This document shows positions 1 through 6,383 of a stretch of DNA of 17,065 nucleotides, one piece after another. How positions within the stretch are numbered: the first letter of the stretch is position 1; each line of letters starts with the position of its first letter. The translations under genes were made by a program, and so were the position numbers. The DNA comes from JBJSXF01 sp046086225 (GTDB lineage Bacteria; Actinomycetota; Acidimicrobiia; IMCC26256; PALSA-610): positions 1 to 17,065 of the forward strand of contig JBJSXF010000188.1 of the NCBI GenBank assembly GCA_046086225.1. The letters run 5' to 3'. The notes below the pieces were generated by a model. The model saw nothing but the letters and a program-made list of their open reading frames with translations. It did not search any database and was not told the origin of the DNA.

Positions 1-1
1 A

Positions 2-262
2 ATCCACACGGTGGCGCACTACGGGCGGAGCCGCCCCGCGCACCTGCGCACCGCACTGATGCTCGGCGCACCACCCGAGTTCCCCGGCACGGTCTGCGTC
101 ATCCCCGGGTGCGAACGCCGACACCACCTCGAGTGGGATCACATCCAGCCCTTGGCCCGGGGTGGACCGACGAGCCTCGCGAACCTCCAGCCCCTCTGCC
201 CCGCGCACCACCGCGAGAAGACACGCGCCGATGCCCGCGCCCGATCGGGGGCATCGCCCTGA
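2..262 (+). CDS. HNH endonuclease domain protein (DUF222/13E12-like), 5' truncated
   Basis: This is the C-terminal part of an HNH nuclease-domain protein; the reading frame is open to the left edge, so the true start lies outside the window. The visible 86 codons contain a zinc-binding and catalytic HNH core: a CVIPGC segment, then the LEWDHIQPL block, the GGPTSLANL turn, and the closing LCPAHHREKT block. This arrangement is known from the HNH domain at the C-terminus of actinobacterial DUF222/13E12-repeat proteins, which are abundant, often multicopy and mostly of unknown role. A GTG at 11 is in frame, but the conserved lead-in to the HNH domain already begins before it, so I regard it as internal. 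The gene ends 192 bp before the convergent glnII stop. The nuclease fold is fairly certain; the biological role is not known. Confidence 0.8.
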   Translation: MHTVAHYGRSRPAHLRTALMLGAPPEFPGTVCVIPGCERRHHLEWDHIQPLARGGPTSLANLQPLCPAHHREKTRADARARSGASP

Positions 263-354
263 CGTGTACCCGGGCGGACCACCCGAGCGGAACACCGAGA
301 CCTGCACGCGAACGCGACCGAGGCCGGAACCCGGATGCCTCCGCATCGTTGCGG

Positions 355-377
355 GGAACCGAGGTCCGGCCTCGTTC
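355..377 (+). terminator. Possible hairpin terminator downstream of the HNH gene
   Basis: Positions 360-364 (CGAGG) pair with 370-374 (CCTCG) around a five-base loop, and flanking GAA/TTC can extend the stem with one bulge. It lies about 95 bp after the HNH stop and has no T-tract. It is a weak candidate only, since GC-rich DNA forms such stems often. Confidence 0.25.
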
Positions 378-405
378 GGGCCTTCCGGCTCGGGCGTCGG
401 CACGG

Positions 406-432
406 TCCCCGGGTCGGGGGGAGACCCGGGGA
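406..432 (-). terminator. Hairpin terminator downstream of glnII
   Basis: A perfect 10-bp inverted repeat (406-415 with 423-432) surrounds a seven-base loop. It begins 22 bp beyond the glnII stop on the minus strand. No T-tract follows, as is common for actinobacterial hairpin-only terminators. It also lies between two convergent genes and could serve both. Confidence 0.5.
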
Positions 433-454
433 GCCGGCCGAGCCCGGCCGAAGA

Positions 455-1465
455 TCAGGCGGCGCTGCAGACCGTGTCGACGATGAGCCGCGTGACCACG
501 TACGGGTCCATGTTGGCGTTCGGGCGCCGGTCCTCGATGTAGCCCTTCTTGTCGACCTCCACCTGCCACGGGATGCGCACCGATGCGCCGCGGTCGGAGA
601 CGCCGTAGCTGAACTCGCTCCACGGGGCGGTCTCGTGCATGCCGGTGAGCCGGTGCTCGATGTCGGCGCCGTAGTTCTTCACGTGCTCGATCGCTTTGGT
701 GCCGAGCGCCTCGCTGGCCTTCACGATCGGGTCGTAGCTCTCCCGCATCGCCGGGGTCGAGAAGTTGGTATGCGCGCCGGCGCCGTTCCAGTCACCCTTG
801 ACCGGCTTCGGGTCGAGCGTCGCCGCGATCCCGTAGCCCTCGGCCACGCGGTAGAGCAGCCAGCGGGCGACCCAGAGGTGGTCCGACACCTCGAGCGGAC
901 TCAGCGGGCCCACCTGGAACTCCCACTGACCGGGCATCACCTCGGCGTTGATGCCCGAGATGCCGAGGCCCGCCGCCAGGCAGGCGTCGAGGTGCGCCTC
1001 GACGACCGGCCGACCGAACACCTCATCGGCGCCGACACCGCAGTAGTAGAAGCCCTGCGGGGCCGGGAAGCCACCACCGGCGGGGAAGCCGTGCGGGCGG
1101 CCGTTCTCGAAGAACGTGTACTCCTGCTCGATCCCGAACAGCGGCTCCTGCGCCGCGAACTTCTCGGCGACCGGCCGCAGCGCCGCGCGGTTGTTGGTGA
1201 CGTGCGGAGTCATGTCGGTGAGCATCACCTCGCACATGACGAGCACGTGGTCGCCCCCGCGCATCGGGTCGGGGCACGAGAACACCGGCTGCAGCACGCA
1301 GTCCGAGTTGGAGCCCGGCGCCTGGTTCGTGCTCGAGCCGTCGAAGCCCCAGATCGGGAGGCTCTTCGCGTCGGTCTTCGCGCCCTTCGGGAGGATCTTC
1401 GTCTTCGAGCGCAGACGCGACGTCGGCTCCGTCCCGTCGATCCAGATGTACTCGGCCTTGATCAC
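455..1465 (-). CDS. glnII: Glutamine synthetase type II
   Basis: This 336-residue protein is a type II (GSII, eukaryote-like) glutamine synthetase, which makes glutamine from glutamate, ammonia and ATP in the cytoplasm. Family signatures are clear: WGFDGSSTNQA near residue 39, FGIEQEYTFF around 110-119 with the metal-binding glutamates, the GAGAHTNFST block, LTGMHETAPW, DRGASVRIP and the C-terminal EDRRPNANMDPYVVT block. The length is close to that of other bacterial GSII enzymes, and GSII lacks the adenylylation loop of type I enzymes. The start is the GTG at 1465 because it sits seven bases after a strong GAAAGGA ribosome-binding site. The gene diverges from the type I synthetase gene. In Streptomyces, glnII is a GlnR target, which fits the GlnR-like gene found nearby. 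Confidence 0.95.
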   Translation of the reverse strand: MIKAEYIWIDGTEPTSRLRSKTKILPKGAKTDAKSLPIWGFDGSSTNQAPGSNSDCVLQPVFSCPDPMRGGDHVLVMCEVMLTDMTPHVTNNRAALRPVAEKFAAQEPLFGIEQEYTFFENGRPHGFPAGGGFPAPQGFYYCGVGADEVFGRPVVEAHLDACLAAGLGISGINAEVMPGQWEFQVGPLSPLEVSDHLWVARWLLYRVAEGYGIAATLDPKPVKGDWNGAGAHTNFSTPAMRESYDPIVKASEALGTKAIEHVKNYGADIEHRLTGMHETAPWSEFSYGVSDRGASVRIPWQVEVDKKGYIEDRRPNANMDPYVVTRLIVDTVCSAA

Positions 1466-1670
1466 TGTCGTTCCTTTCGGATGCGTTACCCGGCGGATGC
1501 TGCGAACGTCCGGACAGAACTGCCGAGCCGTTCAGTGCCCGCTCAGTCTGGCCAATCGGGGTTGCCCGGTCGTTGCCCCATTGTGAACGGTCTGTTACAG
1601 CGTCGGCGAGTCGAGCCCTCGACCCGCCCCGGGAGCGGCCCCGGGCACCGCAACCGACCTCACCCGTAAC
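1466..1670. promoter_or_regulatory. Divergent glnII / glnA2-like promoter region with possible GlnR-type half-sites
   Basis: This 205-bp gap must hold the promoters of both glutamine synthetase genes. It contains GTTAC at 1485-1489 followed after exactly six bases by GATGC (1496-1500), a partial match to the published actinobacterial GlnR pattern gTnAc-n6-GaAAc. A second GTTAC at 1594-1598 has GAAC six bases before it (1585-1588). The reverse complement of GTTAC lies at 1666-1670, touching the start codon of the plus-strand gene. One weak plus-strand promoter candidate is TTGCCC (1573-1578), a 17-base spacer, then TACAGC (1596-1601), which would overlap the second half-site. The match to GlnR boxes is by eye and partial. 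Confidence 0.4.
1472..1478 (-). promoter_or_regulatory. Ribosome-binding site of glnII
   Basis: On the minus strand this reads GAAAGGA and lies six bases before the GTG at 1465. It decides that GTG as the start codon. Confidence 0.7.
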
Positions 1671-3008
1671 ATGAGCATCGTGCAGCGCCAGATCGAGTAC
1701 GTGCTGCGGACCGTCGAGGAACGGGGCGTCCGGTTCGTCCGGCTCTGGTTCACCGACGTCCTCGGCTTCCTGAAGTCGGTGGAGATCACCCCGGCCGAGT
1801 TGCAGTCCGCGCTGGAGCAGGGCGTCACCTTCGATGGCTCCACCATCGAGGGCTACAGCCGCATCCAGGAATCCGACATGATCGCCCGCCCCGACGCTGC
1901 GACCTTCGAGCTCCTCCCCTCGACCCGCCCCGAAGAGCCCGTCGTCGCCCGGATCTTCTGCGACATCGAGACCGTCGGCGGGGAGCCGTTCGCGGGCGAT
2001 CCCCGGTTCGTCCTCAAGCGGAACCTCGAGCGGGCCCGGGCCGCCGGCTTCACCTTCCTCGTCGGACCCGAGATGGAGTTCTTCTACTCGCGGACGATGC
2101 AGGAGCTCGAGCCACTCGACGCCGCCGGCTACTTCCAGCTCACCGCCCACGACCTCGGCTCCGAGCTGCGCAAGCAGACCGTGCTGCGCCTCGAGGCAAT
2201 GGGCATCCCGGTCGAGTACTCGTTCCACGAGAACGGTCCGTCGCAGCACGAGATCGACCTCCGCCACACCGACGCCCTCACGATGGCCGACAACGTCATG
2301 GCGTTCCGGCTCATCGCCAAGGAAGTCGCCGCCGACGCCGGGGTCTACGCCACGTTCATGCCCAAGCCCCTCACCGGTGCTTTCGGATCGGGCATGCACA
2401 CCCACATGTCGCTCTTCTCCGGCGACGACAACGCCTTCCACGACCCGACCGACGAGTACGGACTCTCGTCGGTGGCCAAGCGCTTCATCGCCGGGCTCCT
2501 CGTGCACGCCGACGAGATCTGCGCCGTCACCAACCAGTGGGTGAACTCCTACAAGCGCCTCATCCCCGGCTACGAAGCCCCCGTCTACAAGTGCTGGGCC
2601 CGCAACAACCGCTCGGCCCTCGTCCGCATCCCACTCGCTCGGGCCGCCAAGACCGAGTCCACCCGCATCGAGTTCCGAGCCCCCGACCCGGCCTGCAACC
2701 CCTACCTCGCCTTCTCGGTCATGCTCGCCGCCGGGCTCCGTGGCATCGAAGCCGGCTACGAGCTGCCACCCGAAGCCACCGACAACATCTACGCAATGAG
2801 CGACGACGCGCGCGAGACCGAGGGCATCGGCGCCCTTCCCGGCTCGCTGCGCGACGCCCTCGACGCCATGGAGCGCTCCGAGCTCGTCGCCGACGCGCTC
2901 GGCGAGCACATCTTCGAGAACTTCCTCGCCAACAAGCGGCGCGAGTGGGCCGACTACAAGGCGTACGTCACCCCCTTCGAGACCGACCGCTACCTGCCCA
3001 CCCTCTGA
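1671..3008 (+). CDS. glnA2: Glutamine synthetase type I (GlnA2-like, GSI-alpha size)
   Basis: The 445-residue product is a type I glutamine synthetase. Motifs include VRLWFTDVLGFLKSV near residue 22, FDGSTIEGYSRIQESD around 54-69, GPEMEFF for metal binding, the HTHMSLF block, VNSYKRLIPGYEAP for ATP and glutamate binding, and NRSALVRIP. At 445 residues it matches the shorter GSI-alpha form and lacks the roughly 25-residue insert of the longer adenylylated GSI-beta type. The closest sequence I recall is mycobacterial GlnA2. The DNIYAMS segment carries a tyrosine at the position adenylylated in GSI-beta, but the unmodified Bacillus enzyme has it too, so it is not diagnostic. The arginine in SRIQESD corresponds to the Bacillus feedback-inhibition arginine. 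ATG 1671 has no visible ribosome-binding site, so a leaderless transcript is possible. A glnR-like gene follows after 14 bp. Confidence 0.92.
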   Translation: MSIVQRQIEYVLRTVEERGVRFVRLWFTDVLGFLKSVEITPAELQSALEQGVTFDGSTIEGYSRIQESDMIARPDAATFELLPSTRPEEPVVARIFCDIETVGGEPFAGDPRFVLKRNLERARAAGFTFLVGPEMEFFYSRTMQELEPLDAAGYFQLTAHDLGSELRKQTVLRLEAMGIPVEYSFHENGPSQHEIDLRHTDALTMADNVMAFRLIAKEVAADAGVYATFMPKPLTGAFGSGMHTHMSLFSGDDNAFHDPTDEYGLSSVAKRFIAGLLVHADEICAVTNQWVNSYKRLIPGYEAPVYKCWARNNRSALVRIPLARAAKTESTRIEFRAPDPACNPYLAFSVMLAAGLRGIEAGYELPPEATDNIYAMSDDARETEGIGALPGSLRDALDAMERSELVADALGEHIFENFLANKRREWADYKAYVTPFETDRYLPTL

Positions 3009-3022
3009 GCGGAGCGGACCCG

Positions 3023-3733
3023 ATGCGCGAGCACATCCTCCTGGTCCACCCCGACCCACCGTCACCGCTGCTCGCCCAGACCCTCGACCTCGCCGGGATC
3101 ACCTGGAAGGCGGTCGCCAACGCCGCGGCCGCGATGCAGGACGAGCCCGACGCCGGATGGTCGGGAGCCATCGTGAGCGCCGAGGACGACCCCGAGATCG
3201 CATTCTCGATCTGCCGCACCCTCCGCAAGGGCGACGCCCGCGTCGACGCGATCCTCGTGCTCGTCTCCGGCGGTCAGCTCGCCGATCTCGACGACCGCGA
3301 AGACCTCTTCGACGACTTCTGCCTCAGCCCCTTCCACCCCCGCGAGCTCGAGACCCGTATCCACCACCTGTTGTTCCGGACCGGACGCACGAGCGGACCG
3401 GAAGTCACCGCCTACGGCGATCTCGTCCTCAACTTCGAGACGTACCAAGCCGCAGTCGGCGGGAAGCCGCTCGACCTCACCTACATGGAGTACGAGCTGC
3501 TCAAGTTCCTCGTCTCCCACCCGGGGAAGGTGTTCACCCGTGAGCAGCTGCTGTCACGGGTGTGGGGCTACGAGTACTACGGCGGCGCGCGCACGGTCGA
3601 TGTCCACGTGCGGCGACTGCGGGCCAAGCTCGGCGAGGAGCACGCCAATCTGATCCAGACCGTGCGATCGGTCGGCTATCGGTTCGGGGCGGCCCGCTGG
3701 CCCACTGCGACCGGCGGCGAGACGACCGGCTGA
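3023..3733 (+). CDS. glnR: GlnR-like orphan response regulator with degenerate receiver
   Basis: The 236-residue protein has an OmpR-like layout: a receiver-like domain (about residues 3-118) and a C-terminal winged helix (about 128-210) with LDLTYMEYELLKFL, FTREQLLSRVWGYEYYGG and RTVDVHVRRLRAKLG. The DNA-binding half strongly resembles actinobacterial GlnR, an orphan activator/repressor of nitrogen genes. In the receiver, counting back from the CRTLR helix places Ser52 where the phosphoacceptor aspartate belongs, and the usual KPF lysine is replaced in LSPF (Ser102). Phosphorylation by a histidine kinase is therefore unlikely, and no kinase gene is adjacent. The start at 3023 follows a GGAG site eight bases upstream and lies 14 bp after the synthetase stop, so the two genes probably form an operon. 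Position beside two glutamine synthetases supports a GlnR role; RegX3-like function is less likely. Confidence 0.75.
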   Translation: MREHILLVHPDPPSPLLAQTLDLAGITWKAVANAAAAMQDEPDAGWSGAIVSAEDDPEIAFSICRTLRKGDARVDAILVLVSGGQLADLDDREDLFDDFCLSPFHPRELETRIHHLLFRTGRTSGPEVTAYGDLVLNFETYQAAVGGKPLDLTYMEYELLKFLVSHPGKVFTREQLLSRVWGYEYYGGARTVDVHVRRLRAKLGEEHANLIQTVRSVGYRFGAARWPTATGGETTG

Positions 3734-3761
3734 AACCCGACCGGCACCCGAGCGGGGCGGG

Positions 3762-3971
3762 TCAGCCTTCGGCGGGCGTCGCAGCGCGCTGGTCTGCGTC
3801 CTCCGACTGCAGCCAGCCGTGCAGCGCCGACCAGACCGCACCACCCATGAACAGCGCGACCGGTCCGATCAGCACGAACACGATCAGGATCAACACGGCT
3901 CCCAGCACGATCGCGAGGTTATCCCCGACCCACCGCTCGCGAACCCGACCCGGCCGACGAACCCCGATCAT
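3762..3971 (-). CDS. Small membrane protein of unknown function (69 aa)
   Basis: The product has a basic N-terminus (RRPGRVRERW), one or two hydrophobic segments between about residues 17 and 52 (including NLAIVLGAVLILIVFVLIG, then a second stretch FMGGAVWSALHGWL) and an acidic tail. I do not recognise a family. Its ATG overlaps the stop of the upstream RidA-family gene as ATGA, which implies translational coupling and expression in the same operon. It ends 28 bp from the convergent glnR-like stop. The coupling and the plausible membrane segment make it a likely real gene. It could be a membrane anchor or simply a hitchhiking membrane protein; the sequence does not tell. Confidence 0.65.
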   Translation of the reverse strand: MIGVRRPGRVRERWVGDNLAIVLGAVLILIVFVLIGPVALFMGGAVWSALHGWLQSEDADQRAATPAEG

Positions 3972-4354
3972 GCGGGCGCGTGCGCCCAGACTTCGATCTC
4001 CACGAGGGCTCCGGCCGGGAGTCCCACCACCGCCACCGTCGACCGGGCCGGGCGATGGTCGCCGAACGCTTCGGCGTAGACGGCATTCACCGCGGCGAAG
4101 TCGGCCATGTCGGTGAGGAACACCGTCGACTTCGCCACATCGGCGAGCGTCGCCCCGCAATCGCCGAGCACGGCGGCGATGTTCGCCAGCACCTGACGGG
4201 CCTGGGCCTCCGGTCCGCCACCGACGATCACACCGGTCGCCGGATCGAGCCCGACCTGGCCGGCGAGCACCAGCCAATCTCCGGCCCGCACTGCGGGCGA
4301 GTAGGGCCCGGCCACGGGCGGGGCACTCGGGGTGGGGACGGGACGGACGCTCAT
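3968..4354 (-). CDS. RidA/YjgF family protein, putative enamine/imine deaminase
   Basis: The 128-residue protein belongs to the RidA (YjgF/YER057c/UK114) family, small trimeric cytoplasmic proteins. Founding members hydrolyse reactive 2-aminoacrylate and other enamine/imine intermediates to keto acids and ammonia. Hallmarks are AGPYSPAV near residue 15, LAGQVGLDPATG near 30-41, and RSTVAVVGLPAGALVEIEVWA at 104-124. Arg104 corresponds to the substrate-carboxylate arginine of active RidA proteins, and the LP and VEIE positions are conserved. The ATG at 4354 overlaps the stop of the upstream molybdenum-hydroxylase-like gene (ATGA), and its own stop overlaps the next start. This tight coupling suggests it acts with the upstream protein, perhaps on an imine product, but that is inference. 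Many Rid subfamilies have other or unknown substrates. Confidence 0.88.
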   Translation of the reverse strand: MSVRPVPTPSAPPVAGPYSPAVRAGDWLVLAGQVGLDPATGVIVGGGPEAQARQVLANIAAVLGDCGATLADVAKSTVFLTDMADFAAVNAVYAEAFGDHRPARSTVAVVGLPAGALVEIEVWAHAPA

Positions 4355-6060
4355 CGGGGGAGGAGCGTACGCACCGGCAAGGCGACCGGACACCCCGCAG
4401 CCAGCCAAGCCGCCGCCGCAGTCGCCGCGAACACCGCGTCGGTCGCCCGGGCTCGGGGCGGCGCCGGGTCGTCGAGCAGCTCCACGTCGACCGGCGGCAT
4501 CCCCGCCGCCCGCGGCACACCGAACGATCGGATCGTGAGGTCGTGCACCTCCCCCGTCGTCGGGTCGACGGCGAGGCCCTCGGTGCACACCCAGCCGAGC
4601 GCCATGTGCACGGCACCGATCGCGTACGAGCGCAGCACGACCGGGTCGAGCGGGTCACCCGCAGCGAGCCCGATCCGCACCCGGGTGATCCGGCCGTCGG
4701 TCACCTCGAGCGCGGCCGAGGCCCGGGCTCCGCTCGGGGTCACGACCTCGGGGACCTGCCCGAGCGCACCGGCCACGAGCATCGCCTGCTCGGCGAGACC
4801 GACGGCCCGCAGATCGCCGTTCGTCGGCGGACCGGCAACCTGCACCGTGCGCCAGCTCGCCTGCACCGTGATGCCGTCGCCGACCGGCCACACGACATCC
4901 GTCGGGAAGCCCGGCGCCGCCACCCCGTCGATGCGCACCCCATCGCCGTCGCGCCGAGCCGTTGCGGCAATCGGCGGTCGTTTCGGTCCGAGCCGCACGA
5001 CGTCTTCGCGGGCGAGTACGACCCGCACCGTCTGCCCGAGGCGGTCGGCGAGTTCGCGCGCCGCGGTCGGGGCCGGGGAGTGCAGCTTGCCGCCGAACGC
5101 GCCACCTTGGGCCAGCGGCGACGCCGGCTCACCGCCCGGAGCGCACCACGACGCATCGGGCTCGAGGTACGCGGGCTCGACCCACTGGGTCGCGAGGGCC
5201 ACCGTGCCGTCCGGGCGTTCCGGGCCGGGCGTCAAGGAATCAACGGGCGTCAGGAAGCGGAGCAGCGGAGGGTCGGGATCGACCGTCGTCCGCCGCCCCT
5301 GCACCTTGCCGGCCCCGGCCCGGGCCGCGGCGAGCGATTCGGCGACGACCCACCGACACCCGGCCGCCTCGACCACCTCCACCCCGTCGGGCACCGGACC
5401 GGACGGGAGGGGCACCGCGACGAGGGCGTCGCGCGGTGCGGTGTCATCCGCGAAGAGCGCCGGGCCGAGCGGAACCTCGGGGCCCACGAGTTGCGGCCCG
5501 CCACCCTCGAGCCGGGCCCGTTCGGCCGCCGCCGCGCGATCCCGCACCCAGGAATCCCCCGAAGAATCGCCCGAAGAATCCCCCGAAGAATCGCCCGAAG
5601 AATCGGGGACACGGGCCGATGCGTCTCCGCCGGTGCCGAGGGCCCGGTCGAGCGCTTCGGTGATCGTCTGCCATCCGGTGCACCGGCACAGATGGGCGGC
5701 GAGCCCCCGGTCGACCGCCGGCGGCCGCTCGCCCGCGAAGCGCATGATGATCCCTGGCGTGCAGAATCCGCACTGGGAGCCGCCGGTCGCCGTGAACGCG
5801 TCGGCGAAGCGTTCTCGCACCGCCGGATCGAGCCCGGCGATCGTCGTGACGACCCGGCCCCCGACCCGCTCGACCGGCGTCACGCACGCCACCCGGGGCG
5901 CGCCGTCGACGAGCACCGTGCAGCATCCGCACTGGCCCTGGGGCGCGCAGCCGTCCTTGACGGCGACGATTCCGAGACGCTCGCGGAGGACGACGAGCAG
6001 TGATTCGCCCGGCGCCGCGTCGACCTCGACGCGAACGCCGTCGCAGGTGAAGGTGACCGC
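4351..6060 (-). CDS. Compact fusion of [2Fe-2S] subunit and molybdenum-hydroxylase-like domain
   Basis: The frame first encodes a complete XdhC/CoxS-type iron-sulfur subunit. The plant-type ferredoxin cysteines occur in CAPQGQCGCCTVLVDG (5890-5950), and the second cluster in QCGFCTPG and HLCRCTGW. An acidic linker of repeated DSSG units (5552-5606) follows. The last 390 or so residues resemble a xanthine dehydrogenase/CO dehydrogenase large subunit: LFADD, VAESLAAAR, LEPDA, a GGAFGGK cofactor loop, REDVVRLGPKRP, and AAGDPLDPVV before AIGAVHMALGW. That subunit normally has about 750 residues, so large stretches are missing. The usual GVGEPP glutamate motif near the C-terminus is not recognisable. 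Homology begins at about 6060, but no ATG, GTG or TTG exists in frame before GTG 5916, which would cut off the first cluster; in-frame CTG codons lie at 6084 and 6090. Activity and substrate are unknown. Confidence 0.75.
   Translation of the reverse strand, partial: AVTFTCDGVRVEVDAAPGESLLVVLRERLGIVAVKDGCAPQGQCGCCTVLVDGAPRVACVTPVERVGGRVVTTIAGLDPAVRERFADAFTATGGSQCGFCTPGIIMRFAGERPPAVDRGLAAHLCRCTGWQTITEALDRALGTGGDASARVPDSSGDSSGDSSGDSSGDSWVRDRAAAAERARLEGGGPQLVGPEVPLGPALFADDTAPRDALVAVPLPSGPVPDGVEVVEAAGCRWVVAESLAAARAGAGKVQGRRTTVDPDPPLLRFLTPVDSLTPGPERPDGTVALATQWVEPAYLEPDASWCAPGGEPASPLAQGGAFGGKLHSPAPTAARELADRLGQTVRVVLAREDVVRLGPKRPPIAATARRDGDGVRIDGVAAPGFPTDVVWPVGDGITVQASWRTVQVAGPPTNGDLRAVGLAEQAMLVAGALGQVPEVVTPSGARASAALEVTDGRITRVRIGLAAGDPLDPVVLRSYAIGAVHMALGWVCTEGLAVDPTTGEVHDLTIRSFGVPRAAGMPPVDVELLDDPAPPRARATDAVFAATAAAAWLAAGCPVALPVRTLLPR
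5552..5606. repeat. In-frame 12-bp tandem repeat encoding a (DSSG)n linker
   Basis: Four consecutive 12-bp units (5552-5563, 5564-5575, 5576-5587, 5588-5599) plus a partial fifth alternate between two forms differing at one base. On the minus strand they encode repeated Asp-Ser-Ser-Gly, a flexible acidic linker between the iron-sulfur part and the molybdenum-hydroxylase-like part. Because the unit is a multiple of three, copy-number change would keep the frame. Confidence 0.9.
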
Positions 6061-6062
6061 GG

Positions 6063-6383
6063 CTACGAGAACGACTGGCCGCAGCCGCAGGTGCGCTGGG
6101 CGTTCGGGTTGTCGATCGTGAAGCCCGCGCCCTGCAGCCCGTCCTTGTAATCGAGGGACGCGCCGGTGAGGTGCTGTGCGCTCGCCGGGTCGACCACGAC
6201 GGTGACGTCGCCGTAGGCGGTCGCCAGGTCGTCGTCAGCCTGCTCCGAATCGAAGAACATCTCGTACGAGTAGCCGGAGCAGCCGCCGGGCCGGACCGCC
6301 ACCCGCAGGAACAGCTCGGGCTGGCCCTCGGCGTCGAGGAGCTCCTTCACCTTGGTGGTCGCAGTGTCGGTGAGTGCGATCAT
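6063..6383 (-). CDS. erpA: A-type iron-sulfur cluster carrier (ErpA/IscA/HesB family)
   Basis: This 106-residue protein is an A-type carrier that receives Fe-S clusters from the assembly scaffold and passes them to apo-proteins. The three ligand cysteines are present: Cys35 in RPGGCSGYSY, and Cys99 and Cys101 in the C-terminal TCGCGQSF. The FLRVAVRPGG and LDYKDGLQGAGFTIDNPN blocks are typical, and the length is normal. The ATG at 6383 follows a GGAAAGG ribosome-binding site seven bases upstream. The stop TAG (6063-6065) abuts the [2Fe-2S]/molybdenum-hydroxylase-like gene, which would need Fe-S clusters. The gene diverges from mrp, another Fe-S assembly factor. ErpA is the usual actinobacterial member, so that symbol is the best guess among close paralogues. 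Confidence 0.9.
   Translation of the reverse strand: MIALTDTATTKVKELLDAEGQPELFLRVAVRPGGCSGYSYEMFFDSEQADDDLATAYGDVTVVVDPASAQHLTGASLDYKDGLQGAGFTIDNPNAQRTCGCGQSFS

Noticed and set aside
260..454. Possible selenocysteine read-through of the HNH gene at its TGA (260-262)
   Set aside because: The downstream frame stays open, but its translation shows no conserved sequence, the TGA follows a complete HNH domain, and GC-rich frames stay open by chance.
263..454. Search of the HNH-glnII gap and other gaps for tRNA, tRNA-Sec or small ORFs
   Set aside because: No cloverleaf or CCA-ended structure was recognised; only hairpins that look like terminators.
1023..3065. A 680-codon minus-strand frame spanning both glutamine synthetase genes
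   Set aside because: It crosses the divergent promoter and two genuine genes and has biased Gly/Glu/Val/Asp-rich composition.
3736..3763. Hairpin between glnR-like and small membrane protein genes
   Set aside because: The stem (ACCCG.CC with GG.CGGGT) needs bulges and overlaps the stop codon of the small gene; too weak to call.
3980..6121. A 713-codon plus-strand frame over the RidA and molybdenum-hydroxylase-like genes
   Set aside because: Its product is a Ser/Thr/Arg/Pro-rich string without domains, while the minus strand has recognisable ferredoxin and RidA motifs.
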